NCBI GenBank assembly: GCA_016713305.1
Contig: JADJPK010000008.1
Coordinates: forward strand, 439,275 to 503,274
Direction of reading: 5' to 3'
Source of the DNA: Betaproteobacteria bacterium
Lineage (GTDB): Bacteria > Pseudomonadota > Gammaproteobacteria > Burkholderiales > Ga0077523
Length of the DNA stretch: 64,000 nucleotides
Of this stretch, positions 35,588 through 44,514 are shown in pieces (within the stretch, counting starts at the first letter, position 1; every line of letters begins with the position of its first letter). Made by a program: the position numbers and the translations under genes. The notes beneath the pieces were generated by a model. The model had not been told where the DNA came from, searched no databases, and saw only the letters and a list, made by a program, of their open reading frames with translations.

Positions 35588-36787
35588 GTGGAAGCTGCAC
35601 GCCATCAGGATGTGCTTTTCGTTCTATTGGGGGCTGTCATGGTGCTGGCCATGCACGCCGGGTTTGCGTTCCTGGAACTGGGAACGGTGCGCGGCAAGAA
35701 TCAGGTGAACGCGCTGGTCAAGATACTGGCGGACTTCGCCATGTCGACGCTCGCCTACTTCTTCGTCGGGTACGGGGTTGCCTACGGGACCGGCTTCCTC
35801 GTGGGCGCCGATACGCTGGCCATGGCCAACGGCTACGAGCTGACCAAGTTCTTCTTCCTGCTGACCTTTGCCGCCGCAATCCCGGCCATCGTTTCCGGTG
35901 GCATCGCCGAACGTGCCCGCTTCTATCCGCAGCTGGTCGCCACGGCCCTGATCGTCGGCGCCGTCTATCCGTTCTTCGAGGGCATCGCCTGGAATGGGCG
36001 CTTCGGTATCCAGGACGTTCTCGCGTCGAACTTCGGCGCTGCGTTCCACGACTTTGCGGGTTCGGTGGTGGTGCACGCGGTCGGCGGCTGGATCGGCCTG
36101 ATCGCCGTCGTCTTCCTCGGCGCCCGGCGGGGCCGCTACAACAAGGACGGCGGGGTGTCGTCCCACCCGCCGTCGTCCATTCCCTTCCTCGCGCTCGGCG
36201 CGTGGATACTGACGGTGGGCTGGTTCGGGTTCAATGTGATGTCGGCGCAGACGCTGGACAAGATCAGCGGCCTCGTAGCTGTGAATTCCCTGATGGCCAT
36301 GGTCGGCGGGACGCTCGTGGCACTGGTGGTCGGCCGCAACGACCCGGGCTTCGTGCACAACGGGCCGCTTGCGGGCCTGGTGGCCGTGTGCGCAGGGTCG
36401 GACCTCATGCATCCGGTCGGGGCGCTCTTCACCGGAGGAGTGGCCGGGGCCCTGTTCGTGCTTCTTTTTCCCGTGGTGCAGAACCGCTGGAAGATCGACG
36501 ATGTCCTGGGAGTGTGGCCACTCCACGGCCTGTGCGGTGCCTGGGGGGGGCTGGCCGCAGGCATCTTCGGGACCAAGGCGTTCGGCGGGCTGGGCGGAGT
36601 CAGTTTCATCTCGCAACTCATCGGAACCGGCATCGGGATCGGGGTGGCCCTGGTGGGCGGCGTGATCGTCTACGGCGGGCTCAAGCGCGTGGTCGGCATC
36701 CGCCTGGACCAGGAAAGCGAATTCAATGGCGCGGACTTGAGCGTGCACAAGATCTCCGCGACGCCGGAGCGCGATCCTGTGCTTTGA
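35588..36787 (+). CDS. Ammonium transporter, Amt family
   Basis: 399 residues with about eleven membrane helices. Family motifs are AFLELGTVRGKNQVNALVKILADF, SGGIAERARFYP, GSVVVHAVGGWIGLIAVVFLGARRGRY, LGAWILTVGWFGFNVMSA, and late LHGLCGAWGGLAAGIFG, with the pore His residues in VVVHAVGG and PLHGLCG. The start is taken as GTG 35588, because GGAGG lies 5 bases upstream and no ATG gives a normal N-terminus. There is no exported N-terminal segment and no glnK next to it, both atypical of bacterial amtB operons. Confidence 0.9.
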   Translation: MEAARHQDVLFVLLGAVMVLAMHAGFAFLELGTVRGKNQVNALVKILADFAMSTLAYFFVGYGVAYGTGFLVGADTLAMANGYELTKFFFLLTFAAAIPAIVSGGIAERARFYPQLVATALIVGAVYPFFEGIAWNGRFGIQDVLASNFGAAFHDFAGSVVVHAVGGWIGLIAVVFLGARRGRYNKDGGVSSHPPSSIPFLALGAWILTVGWFGFNVMSAQTLDKISGLVAVNSLMAMVGGTLVALVVGRNDPGFVHNGPLAGLVAVCAGSDLMHPVGALFTGGVAGALFVLLFPVVQNRWKIDDVLGVWPLHGLCGAWGGLAAGIFGTKAFGGLGGVSFISQLIGTGIGIGVALVGGVIVYGGLKRVVGIRLDQESEFNGADLSVHKISATPERDPVL

Positions 36788-36829
36788 CGAAATCGCGGCC
36801 CGCGGGCCGCTTGTCTCTGGAGCGAACGT

Positions 36830-38056
36830 TTGGCGGAACACGACCTGTCGAAACTGAAGCTGTCGCGTGGTGCGGACGGAATGCTGGCGACGAAACGCCG
36901 GCCCTGGCGCAGGTTCGTGGTACCGGTGCTGCTGATCGCCGCGGCGATCGCCGGAGGCGGCTACGCCATGCGCGCGATGCGTGACGCCCCGGTTGCCGTC
37001 GAGCAGGCCACGGTGACCACCGCGTATCCGTACCAGGCGTTCGCCGCCCTGACAGCCACGGGATACGTGGTCGCCCAGCGCAAGGCGGCCGTGGCGTCCA
37101 AGGCGACCGGCCGGCTGGAATGGCTGGGTGTGGCCGAAGGCAGCCGCGTGCGCAAGGGCGAGGTGATCGCGCGGCTGGAAAGCAGCGACGTCGCGGCCAC
37201 CCGCGACCAGGCGGCCGCCAGTCTCAAGGTCACCCGGGCCAACGTGGAACAGTCCCGGGTGGAACTGGACGAGGCGCGCCGGGAGCTCGCCCGTGCTGCC
37301 GAGCTGCTGCGCCAGAAGTTCGTCTCGGAGTCCGTGTACGACCAGGCCCGGGCGCGGGTGGACAAGGCAGCCGCCGGCTTGCGTTCGCTCGAGGCCTCCG
37401 TCGCCGTCGCGCAGGCGAACCTTCGCGCGGCGGAGGTGAGCGTCGAGCAGACGCTGATCCGCGCTCCGTTCGACGGCGTGGTGCTGACCAAGAGTGCGAA
37501 CGTGGGCGATGTCGTGACGCCATTCTCGTCGGCCATGGACGCGAAGGGCGCCGTCGTCAGCATGGCGGACATGAGCACGCTGGAGGTGGAGGCCGATGTT
37601 TCCGAATCCAGCCTCGCGAAGGTCAGGCTGGAACAGCCCGTGGAGATCGAGCTGGATGCGCTTCCGGACAGGCGGTTCCGTGGTGTCGTGTCCCGCATGG
37701 TGCCGACCGTGGACCGGTCGAAGGCCACGGTGATGACCAAGATCCGTTTCGTCGACATCGATCCGCGTGTGCTGCCGGAGATGAGCGCCAAGGCGATCTT
37801 CCTGACGCAGCCGGTGACGGACGCGCAGCGCGAGCCGCGCACGGCGGTCAATCCGGCCGCGGTGGTCAAGCGCGACGGGCGCGACGTCGCCTTCGTGGTG
37901 GAGGACGGCACGGTGCGCCGGCGAGACGTCCGGAGAGGGCAGAAGGTCGGCGACCTGGTCGAGATCGCGGACGGACTCGCGCCCGGTGACAAGGTGGTCC
38001 TGAATCCGGCCGACAAGCTCGCGGACGGCAACAAGGTGAAGCCGGCCGCCAAGTGA
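36830..38056 (+). CDS. HlyD/MacA-type periplasmic adaptor subunit
   Basis: 408 residues. An N-terminal membrane anchor (RRFVVPVLLIAAAIAGGGYAM) is followed by a lipoyl half-motif (SKATGRLEWLGVAEGSRVRKGEVIARLES), a coiled-coil hairpin at about 125-200 (SLKVTRANVEQSRVELDEARRELARAAELL) and a second lipoyl half (LIRAPFDGVVLTKSANVGDVV). It is the adaptor of a tripartite ABC efflux system with the next three genes. The start is TTG 36830 behind GGAG (7 bases). It overlaps the ATPase gene by 4 bases (GTGA). A perfect GCGGCCC/GGGCCGC palindrome lies in the gap after the ammonium transporter. Confidence 0.9.
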   Translation: MAEHDLSKLKLSRGADGMLATKRRPWRRFVVPVLLIAAAIAGGGYAMRAMRDAPVAVEQATVTTAYPYQAFAALTATGYVVAQRKAAVASKATGRLEWLGVAEGSRVRKGEVIARLESSDVAATRDQAAASLKVTRANVEQSRVELDEARRELARAAELLRQKFVSESVYDQARARVDKAAAGLRSLEASVAVAQANLRAAEVSVEQTLIRAPFDGVVLTKSANVGDVVTPFSSAMDAKGAVVSMADMSTLEVEADVSESSLAKVRLEQPVEIELDALPDRRFRGVVSRMVPTVDRSKATVMTKIRFVDIDPRVLPEMSAKAIFLTQPVTDAQREPRTAVNPAAVVKRDGRDVAFVVEDGTVRRRDVRRGQKVGDLVEIADGLAPGDKVVLNPADKLADGNKVKPAAK

Positions 38057-38745
38057 ACGACAGGGCGCAACCGCTGGTGGAAATCCGCAAGCTGGCGAAA
38101 TCGTATCGCCGTGGCGGACAGTCCGTGCCGGTTCTGCAGGATCTGGACCTCGATATCGGTGCGGGCGATTTCCTGGCCCTGATGGGTCCCTCCGGTTCGG
38201 GCAAGAGCACGCTCCTCAACCTGATCGCCGGCATAGACAAGCCGGACACCGGCACGTTGAAGGTCGATGGCGTGGATATCACCCAGCTGGGCGAGGCCGA
38301 TCTCGCGCGGTGGCGCGCGCACCATGTCGGCTTCATCTTCCAGTTCTACAACCTCATGCCCGTGCTCACCGCGCGGGAGAACGTGGAACTCCCGCTGCTG
38401 CTCACCCCGCTCGGCCGCGGCGAACGGCGCGAACGGGCCGAGATGGCGCTTGGCATGGTGGGGCTCGCAGACCGTCTGGATCACGATCCCTCCGAACTCT
38501 CCGGCGGGCAGCAGCAGCGCGTGGCGATCGCACGCGCCATCATCTCGGATCCCACGTTGCTCGTCGCCGACGAACCGACCGGGGATCTGGACCGCGTATC
38601 CGCCGGGGAGATCCTCGACCTGATGGGCCAGCTCAACGCCGAACTGGGAAAGACGATCATCATGGTTACGCACGATCAGCGTGCGGCCGAGCGGGCGCAC
38701 TCCATCGTCAATCTGGAAAAGGGGGCCATAGAACGGACGGGTTAG
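38053..38745 (+). CDS. MacB/LolD-type ABC transporter ATPase
   Basis: 230 residues. Walker A GPSGSGKST, Q-loop region FIFQFYNLMPVLTARENVELP, signature LSGGQQQRVAIARAI, Walker B LLVADEPTGDLD and switch His in MVTHDQRA are all intact. The start is GTG 38053, overlapping the adaptor stop. It powers the two FtsX-type permeases encoded after the repeat array. Confidence 0.94.
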   Translation: MNDRAQPLVEIRKLAKSYRRGGQSVPVLQDLDLDIGAGDFLALMGPSGSGKSTLLNLIAGIDKPDTGTLKVDGVDITQLGEADLARWRAHHVGFIFQFYNLMPVLTARENVELPLLLTPLGRGERRERAEMALGMVGLADRLDHDPSELSGGQQQRVAIARAIISDPTLLVADEPTGDLDRVSAGEILDLMGQLNAELGKTIIMVTHDQRAAERAHSIVNLEKGAIERTG

Positions 38746-38857
38746 AGAATGCGCGAGTGGAGAACGCGCGGTGCCGCATGGACGTGAGGCACGTCGCAAC
38801 GGACCGGCGCGCGGCGCAGGGGTCCTTCGGGTGGACGATAGGGGGGCGCTATCCAAA

Positions 38858-39175
38858 CCCATCCTCACCCCCGCCCCTCTACGCCACCCCAGAAAGTCTT
38901 GCGACTTTCCGGGGGCCCCGGCCGAAGGAGAGGGGAGTATCTGCGCTGCGCGCTTCTCGGACTGCCCATCCTCACCCCCGCCCCTCTACGTCACCCCAGA
39001 AAGTCTTGCGACTTTCCGGGGGCCCGCCGGAGGGGGGGGGGGCCCCGCGGGGCGGGGGGCGCCCCCCCCCCCCCTCACCCCCGCCCCTCTGCGCCACCCC
39101 AGAAAGTCTGCGACTTTTCCGGGGGCCCCGGATTTCCACCCCAGAAAGTCTCGCGACTTTCCAGGGGGCCCCGGA
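38858..39175. repeat. Tandem array of four hairpin repeats
   Basis: Four imperfect copies of a GC-rich unit begin at about 38858, 38965, 39072 and 39136 (last one shortened). Each contains CCCCAGAAAGTC, a short loop and GACTTTCCGGGG, a hairpin, usually preceded by CTCACCCCCGCCCCTCT. Between copies 2 and 3 lies a run of long G and C homopolymers (about 39031-39074). No gene is inside. It fills most of the 495 bases between ABC ATPase and permease, and may act as a REP-type element stabilising or attenuating the operon mRNA. Copy number could be wrong in assembly. Confidence 0.8.
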
Positions 39176-39240
39176 CGGAAGGAGCGGGCAGGTACTTTTG
39201 CTACGCACCGCTCGGATCACCCACCGCGGCCGTGCATGCC

Positions 39241-40389
39241 ATGTTCCTCCGCCTGACTCTGAAGAACGCCCTTCGCCACCGGCTGCGCACGTCGCTGACG
39301 GTGCTGGGGATCTTCATCGCGATATTGGCCTTCGGTCTGCTGGCCACCGTCGTGGAGGCCTGGTATGCGGGGGCGGACAACGCCTCGTCGACGCGCCTTG
39401 TCACGCGCAACTCGATATCGCTGGTGTTTCCCCTGCCCATCACCTACCGCGAGAAGTTGCGCCAGGTGGAGGGAGTCACCGGTGTGTCGACGGCCAACTG
39501 GTTCGGGGGCGTCTACATCTCGGAGAAGAACTTCTTTCCGCAGTTCGCCGTGGACGGAGAGACGTACTTTCGCCTTTATCCTGAGTATCTGGTTTCCGAA
39601 GCCGCGCTGAAGGATTTCATGCGGGACAGGAAGGGCGCGATCGTCGGCCGCAAGCTCGCGACGACCTACGGCTGGAAAGTGGGGGACGTCGTGCCTCTGC
39701 GGGGCACCATCTACGCCGGCAACTGGGAGTTCGTGGTGCGCGGCATCTACGACGGACGCGAGACGAAGACGGACACCTCGCAGTTTTTCTTCCACTGGGA
39801 ATACCTCAACGAGAACGTCAAGAGGCTCTTTCCCCGCCGGGCCAACACCGTGGGGGTCTACGTGCTGGGCATCGACGATCCGGATCGCGCGGCAGACGTG
39901 TCGCGGATCATCGACGCGCAGTTCCGCAACTCCCTGGCCGAAACGCTCACCGAGACGGAGAAGGCGTTCCAGCTCGGTTTCGTGGCCATGACCGAGGCGA
40001 TCGTCGTGGCCATCCGCATCGTTTCGTATCTGGTCATCTTCATCATCATGGCCGTGATGGCCAATACGATGGCCATGAGCGCGCGCGAACGGCTGTCGGA
40101 GTATGCGACCCTGAAGGCGCTGGGGTTCCAGCCCGGGTGGGTGGGCGTGCTGGTGCTCGGCGAGTCCTTGCTCATCGCGCTGACGGGCGGCGCGCTCGGT
40201 GTCGCCGCGACGTTTCCCGTCGCCCGGCAGTTCGCGATCACCATGGGAACCTTGTTCCCGGTGTTTCATGTCTCCGGCCGGACCGTGATCCTGCAACTCG
40301 CTTGTGCCGCCGTGATTGGCGTCGTGGCGGCGGTTGCGCCCGCCATCCGCGCGGGGCGCGTGCGCATCGCGGAAGGATTGCGCGCGTGA
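39241..40389 (+). CDS. FtsX/MacB-type ABC transporter permease (1)
   Basis: 382 residues: N-terminal membrane helix (SLTVLGIFIAILAFGLLATVV), a periplasmic MacB_PCD-like domain of about 200 residues, then three helices with FIIMAVMANTMAMSARERLSEYATLKALGF, the characteristic FtsX signature. ATG 39241 gives the standard FLRLTLKNALRHRLRT start. A ribosome site is not obvious. It forms the transport channel with the second permease. Confidence 0.92.
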   Translation: MFLRLTLKNALRHRLRTSLTVLGIFIAILAFGLLATVVEAWYAGADNASSTRLVTRNSISLVFPLPITYREKLRQVEGVTGVSTANWFGGVYISEKNFFPQFAVDGETYFRLYPEYLVSEAALKDFMRDRKGAIVGRKLATTYGWKVGDVVPLRGTIYAGNWEFVVRGIYDGRETKTDTSQFFFHWEYLNENVKRLFPRRANTVGVYVLGIDDPDRAADVSRIIDAQFRNSLAETLTETEKAFQLGFVAMTEAIVVAIRIVSYLVIFIIMAVMANTMAMSARERLSEYATLKALGFQPGWVGVLVLGESLLIALTGGALGVAATFPVARQFAITMGTLFPVFHVSGRTVILQLACAAVIGVVAAVAPAIRAGRVRIAEGLRA

Positions 40390-40444
40390 CGCTCCCGGAT
40401 CTTCGTCGACAAGGCGTGGCGGTCGCCGTGGAGCGTGGCGGTCG

Positions 40445-41611
40445 ATGACACTTCCGTTCGCCTACGTGCTGCGGAATCTCTGGGCGCGCAAGCTCACCAC
40501 CGCACTCACCACGGGAGGCATGGCGCTCGTGGTGTTCGTCTTCGCGACAGTGCTGATGCTTGAGCAGGGGCTCAGGATGACGCTCGTGTCCACCGGTGCC
40601 GTCGACAACGTCCTGCTCACGCGCCGCTCCGCTGGCTCGGAGGTGCAAAGCGCGGTGGACCGGGCACAGGCCGCGGTGGTGGAGAGCCACCACGCCGTCG
40701 CGCTTGGACCGGACGGACAGCCGTTGTCCTCCCGCGAGGTGGTGGTGCTGATCTCTCTCGAGAAGCGGGGTGCGGGCACGGCTTCGAACGTCATCATCCG
40801 TGGCGTGGGCCGGAGCGGGCTCACCCTCCGGCCGCAAGTGCGGCTGGCAGAAGGTCGATCCTTCAGGCCGGGCAGCTCCGAGATCGTCGTCGGCCGCAGC
40901 ATTCACGACCGCTTCATCGGGACCGGGCTCGGAGACAAGCTGCGATTCGGCATGCGCGAATGGACCATCGTGGGAATCATGGATGGCGGACGCAGCGGGT
41001 TCGATTCGGAGATCTGGGGGGATTCCGAACAGATGATCCAGGCCTTCCGGCGGACCGCCTACTCCTCCGTTCTGGTGCGGCTCAACGATTCCTCGGCATT
41101 CGACCGGATGAAGGCCGACCTCGAGGCCGATCAGCGGCTCACCGTGGAAGCCAAGCGAGAGACGGTCTTCTATGCCGAACAGTCCGAGACGCTGGCCCGT
41201 TTCATCCGGATACTGGGGCTCACCTTGTCGATCATCTTCTCCATCGGCGCAGTCATCGGGGCGATGATCACCATGTATGCCTCGGTCGCCAACCGCACGG
41301 CCGAGATCGGCACGCTGCGAGCCCTCGGTTTCCAGCGCAGGAGCATCCTTCTGGCGTTCCTCACCGAGGCAGTGCTGCTCGGCGCCATCGGCGGCTTCAT
41401 CGGCGTGCTGGGGGCCTCCACCATGCAACTCGTCACCGTGTCGACGATCAACTGGCAGTCGTTCTCGGAACTCGCCTTCACGTTCGACCTGACCCCGGGC
41501 ATCGGGGCGGCATCCATGGCGTTCGGGGTCGGCATGGGACTGCTCGGTGGCCTGCTGCCGGCGGGACGCGCCGCCCGCTTGAGGATCGTCGATGCGCTCC
41601 GGGCAGCCTGA
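40445..41611 (+). CDS. FtsX/MacB-type ABC transporter permease (2)
   Basis: 388 residues with the same plan as the previous gene: FAYVLRNLWARKLTTALTTGGMALVVFVF at the N-terminus, a MacB_PCD-like periplasmic domain (VGRSIHDRFIGTGLGDKLRFG) and a C-terminal FtsX part (MYASVANRTAEIGTLRALGFQRRSILLAFLTEAVLLG). Together adaptor, ATPase and two permeases form an export system of unknown cargo, perhaps lipid, lipoprotein or antimicrobial compound. Confidence 0.92.
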   Translation: MTLPFAYVLRNLWARKLTTALTTGGMALVVFVFATVLMLEQGLRMTLVSTGAVDNVLLTRRSAGSEVQSAVDRAQAAVVESHHAVALGPDGQPLSSREVVVLISLEKRGAGTASNVIIRGVGRSGLTLRPQVRLAEGRSFRPGSSEIVVGRSIHDRFIGTGLGDKLRFGMREWTIVGIMDGGRSGFDSEIWGDSEQMIQAFRRTAYSSVLVRLNDSSAFDRMKADLEADQRLTVEAKRETVFYAEQSETLARFIRILGLTLSIIFSIGAVIGAMITMYASVANRTAEIGTLRALGFQRRSILLAFLTEAVLLGAIGGFIGVLGASTMQLVTVSTINWQSFSELAFTFDLTPGIGAASMAFGVGMGLLGGLLPAGRAARLRIVDALRAA

Positions 41612-41772
41612 CCGGCATGCCTCGCGGCTTGTGAGAGGGCGGTACCGGCGCTAATCTCCGGCCCTCGAGAAAGGCCCGGTCGACGGCCGGCCCTTGCTGA
41701 ATCGAGGCCCACCGCGTTCGGAACACGAATGCAGCCCGGGCGTTGCCGCGGCTGTCAGGAGGAGAGCAACCC

Positions 41773-42084
41773 ATGAAGAGATTCGTCGCCGCGATGCTGC
41801 TGTTCGCGGCCGTACCGTCCCTCGCCCTGGCCGAAGACGACGGCCAGGATTTCCTGTCGCTCATGCGAAAACCCAAGGCCCGTGCACTCGCGCAGCGCCA
41901 CATCGACAACGCCGCGGACAAGTGGGACGGCAGTGTCTTCTGCACGCCCGTGGACGACCGGGCGGATGCGCGTTTCAACGCCGTTCGCGACTATCTCGAA
42001 GCGCATCCGGACGATCTGTGGCGTCCGCAACGCTATCTGATCATCCAGGGGCTGCGCAGCGCTTTCCCCTGCAACAAGTCCTGA
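41773..42084 (+). CDS. Small exported Rap1a/Tai-like protein
   Basis: 103 residues with a signal peptide (MKRFVAAMLLFAAVPSLALA). The mature part shows the Rap1a/Tai pattern: a helix, then VFCTPVDDRADARFNAVRDYLEAHPDDL and an ending LRSAFPC with two conserved cysteines. In the named family, Rap1a/Tai proteins neutralise type VI secretion amidase effectors. No effector gene is adjacent, so a housekeeping periplasmic role is equally possible. GGAGAG precedes ATG 41773. Confidence 0.7.
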   Translation: MKRFVAAMLLFAAVPSLALAEDDGQDFLSLMRKPKARALAQRHIDNAADKWDGSVFCTPVDDRADARFNAVRDYLEAHPDDLWRPQRYLIIQGLRSAFPCNKS

Positions 42085-42100
42085 CCCGGGAGACCCCCAC

Positions 42101-43249
42101 GTGAAGATCGTCGACATCAAGATCCATCCGCTGCGCACGCCGCTGGAAGTGCCCTTTGCGTTCTCCCAGGGGTGGGTGCGCAACCGGTCGGCCACCATCA
42201 TCGAAGTCATCACCGACGAAGGCATCACCGGTTGGGGCGAGGCGTTCGCCCAGGGGCTCGAGCCCCCGCAGATCGCAGCGGCCGTGATCGAGTCCGCACT
42301 GAAGCCGGTCGTTCTGGGCCAGGATCCGCTTGCCACCGAAGTGCTGTGGCACAGGATGTATCACGCATCTCGCGACTATGGGCGCAAGGGTTCGGTCATC
42401 GCAGGCATCAGCGCCATCGACATCGCGCTCTGGGACATCGCGGGCAAGGCCTACGGCGTTCCGGTCCACCGTCTGCTCGGCGGGGCATTCCGCACGCGTG
42501 TCCAGGCGTACGCGACCGGCTTCTACCGCATCTCGGGGCAGGGCGAGGCCACCCGGCTGGGCGAGGAATCCATCGCGCACTTCGAGGCGGGCTTCCGGAT
42601 CATGAAGGTGAAGCTGGGGTACGGGATCCAGGACGACCTCACCGTGATGCGCGAAATCGGCCGCCAGCTTGCGGGCCGCGGCGTCACCCTGATGGTCGAC
42701 ACCAATCACGCGTACGGCGTCGGCGATGCCATCAGGCTGGGCTACGGACTCGCGGAGTACGATCTTCGCTGGTACGAGGAACCCGTGGCACCGGAACACA
42801 TCGCGGGCTATCGCGAGGTGCGCAGCCGCCTTTCGATGCCCATCGCCGGTGGCGAGAACGAGCACACGCTCTACGGTTTTCGCGACTTCCTTGCCGCGGG
42901 AGCGGTCGACATCGCGCAGCCCGATCTCGGCTCCGTGGGCGGATTCACGGCGTGCCGCCACGTCACCGCGCTGGCGCAGGCCCACGGCGTGCAGATCAAT
43001 CCGCACGTGTGGGGTTCGGCCATTGCACAGGCGGCCTCGCTTCAGATGATCGCCGCCGTCCCCGTGGCGCACCACAGCGTGTTCGCCGAGGAACCGATCT
43101 TCGAGTACGACCGCTCGTCGCATCCGTTCCGGCAACACCTGGTGCAGGAACCGGTACAGCAGGTGGGTGGCTGGATCGACATTCCGCAGCGCCCCGGCCT
43201 TGGAGTGGAAGTGGACCGGGCCGTGCTCGACCGCTACCGCATTGCCTGA
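42101..43249 (+). CDS. Enolase-superfamily sugar-acid dehydratase/racemase (mandelate racemase-like)
   Basis: 382 residues. The N-terminal capping domain (RSATIIEVITDEGITGWGEA) is followed by the barrel with catalytic KxK (RIMKVKLGYG), metal ligands Asp (LMVDTNHAYG), Glu (WYEEPV) and Glu (AGGENEH), and His in INPHVWGSA. The His places it in the mandelate racemase subgroup, whose members dehydrate acid sugars or racemise hydroxy acids; the substrate is not predictable. Start GTG 42101 with GGGAG upstream. It lies 16 bases from the small exported protein. Confidence 0.88.
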   Translation: MKIVDIKIHPLRTPLEVPFAFSQGWVRNRSATIIEVITDEGITGWGEAFAQGLEPPQIAAAVIESALKPVVLGQDPLATEVLWHRMYHASRDYGRKGSVIAGISAIDIALWDIAGKAYGVPVHRLLGGAFRTRVQAYATGFYRISGQGEATRLGEESIAHFEAGFRIMKVKLGYGIQDDLTVMREIGRQLAGRGVTLMVDTNHAYGVGDAIRLGYGLAEYDLRWYEEPVAPEHIAGYREVRSRLSMPIAGGENEHTLYGFRDFLAAGAVDIAQPDLGSVGGFTACRHVTALAQAHGVQINPHVWGSAIAQAASLQMIAAVPVAHHSVFAEEPIFEYDRSSHPFRQHLVQEPVQQVGGWIDIPQRPGLGVEVDRAVLDRYRIA

Positions 43250-43398
43250 CCGGCCGGGAGACCGGACAGGCGCCGGGACGTGGACGGTTTCTCCGGACGC
43301 TTCCTCATGGTGCGGGGCGCCGTGGCATGCGCACTCCGTTGGGGCCGGATCCGGTCCGGTGAAAACGGCAACCCTTTGATGCCATGAGAATTGCGACG

Positions 43399-43414
43399 TG
43401 GCATGCCGTTTGCA
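43399..43414 (+). promoter_or_regulatory. Sigma-54 (-24/-12) promoter
   Basis: TGGCATGCCGTTTGCA fits the RpoN consensus TGGCAC/TG-N4-TTGCA with correct GG to GC spacing. Transcription should begin near 43425, exactly where a structured sequence starts that ends in a strong terminator. No obvious enhancer palindrome was identified upstream. Confidence 0.6.
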
Positions 43415-43424
43415 ATTCCAGAGC

Positions 43425-43519
43425 TCGGTGTCAAGCGGCAGGCAGTCCGCTGTTCTGCCGGTTGCCCACCGAGATCCTCCGTGACTTCCAGCCTGCCCTC
43501 CCGGGCAGGCTTCTTTTTT
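43425..43519 (+). ncRNA. Candidate sigma-54-dependent small RNA (about 95 nt)
   Basis: It starts one turn downstream of the RpoN promoter. A 5' structure is closed by CTCGGTG (43424-43430) with CACCGAG (43467-43473), enclosing GCGGCAGGCAGTCCGC and a CTGCCG. A single-stranded stretch with ATCCTCCGTGACTTCC follows, and then a perfect terminator (43491-43519). The layout is that of an Hfq-type trans-acting RNA, and CCTCC could pair with ribosome sites. No good open frame is present. Family not recognised. Confidence 0.5.
43491..43519 (+). terminator. Rho-independent terminator
   Basis: GCCTGCCC pairs perfectly with GGGCAGGC across a 4-base loop, followed by TTCTTTTTT. It ends the candidate small RNA and isolates the downstream yqhA-like gene. 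Confidence 0.88.
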
Positions 43520-43613
43520 GCCCGCAGCAGCAGCGCCACTCCGGCGACCGATGGCCTCATCGGAATGGAAGCGGGCCCTATAATCCGGCCCTTCGGATCG
43601 CAACGGGCGGGAC

Positions 43614-44189
43614 ATGTTCGAAAAGCTCTTCGAAAGCGTTCTCTGGAACAGCCGCTTCGTCGTCGTCATTGCCGTCGTGGCGAGCATGGCAGCGGCCATC
43701 GCCGTCTTCTACATCACGACCGTGGATGTCTGGTACGCGGTGCTTCACATCGCCCACTACGCGGATCCGGCGATCACGCCCGAGGCGCGCAAGACGCTGC
43801 ACGACGACACGGTGACCCACATCGTGGAGGTGGTCGATGGCTATCTGCTCGCCACCGTGATGCTCATCTTCGCACTGGGACTCTACGAGCTGTTCGTGAG
43901 CGATATCGACCAGGCGCGCGGTTCGCGCGCCTCGAGCAAGATACTCGTGATAGAGAATCTGGACGATCTCAAGAATCGCCTCGCGAAGGTGATCCTGATG
44001 ATCCTGGTGGTGAAGCTCTTCGAGCACGCGGTGAAGATGAAGCTCGATTCGGTGCTGGAACTGCTCTATTTGGGGGGAAGCATCGCGCTCGTGGGGCTGG
44101 CGTTGTACCTGACACACGCGTCGGAGGGTCACGGGGACCGGGGTCCGCGGTCGGGCGGAGCGGAGGACCACCGCGACGTCGGGCACTGA
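43614..44189 (+). CDS. YqhA/UPF0114-family inner-membrane protein
   Basis: 191 residues with three to four membrane helices. Family motifs are ESVLWNSRFVVVIAVVASMAAAIAVFYI, ATVMLIFALGLYELFVSDID, LVIENLDDLKNRLAKVILMILVVKLFEH and LYLGGSIALVGLALYL. Role unknown across the family. ATG 43614 follows GGCGGGAC; promoter probably between the terminator and the start. Confidence 0.85.
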   Translation: MFEKLFESVLWNSRFVVVIAVVASMAAAIAVFYITTVDVWYAVLHIAHYADPAITPEARKTLHDDTVTHIVEVVDGYLLATVMLIFALGLYELFVSDIDQARGSRASSKILVIENLDDLKNRLAKVILMILVVKLFEHAVKMKLDSVLELLYLGGSIALVGLALYLTHASEGHGDRGPRSGGAEDHRDVGH

Positions 44190-44199
44190 GGTGCCAGCT

Positions 44200-44454
44200 T
44201 CAGCGGTCGCGCGAGTCCGGCTTCTCGTTTGTCGCGGGAACGGCAGGCTTCGGCGGCTGTGGCGATGAAGCCGGGGTGTTGCCCGGTCTCGTGCGCTCGT
44301 AGTACTCGACCCACTGTTTCACGTTGCCTTCCTGGACTTTCTCGGCGGCGTCGGTGCGAGCGGGCGATGGAGGGCCTTTCTCCCCGGCGGGGGCCGAAGG
44401 GCCCCAACAGGCAAGAAGCGAAATCAGTATCAGGCAGCCAGTCGTCGTGCGCAT
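44200..44454 (-). CDS. Small Pro-rich lipoprotein
   Basis: 84 residues. MRTTTGCLILISLLAC is a short lipoprotein signal with an LLAC lipobox (Cys16). The remainder is hydrophilic and Pro-rich (PAPAGEKGPPSPARTD, SSPQPPKPAVP). No domain. It stands alone on the minus strand, convergent with the yqhA-like gene and divergent from the deacylase. No strong ribosome site; a real gene is likely but not certain. Confidence 0.5.
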   Translation of the reverse strand: MRTTTGCLILISLLACWGPSAPAGEKGPPSPARTDAAEKVQEGNVKQWVEYYERTRPGNTPASSPQPPKPAVPATNEKPDSRDR

Positions 44455-44514
44455 GAGCGGATTGTAAACGCCGGCCCCGGCGAAGACACGTTGAAGACAT
44501 TCGGAGTGGAACAC

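Noticed and set aside
38858..39175. CRISPR array
   Set aside because: Repeats are regularly placed, but most of each unit is itself repeated, intervals are not unique spacers of constant length, and no cas gene is near.
41773..42084. Type VI secretion immunity gene
   Set aside because: The fold pattern is Rap1a/Tai-like, but no effector, VgrG or other type VI gene is nearby.
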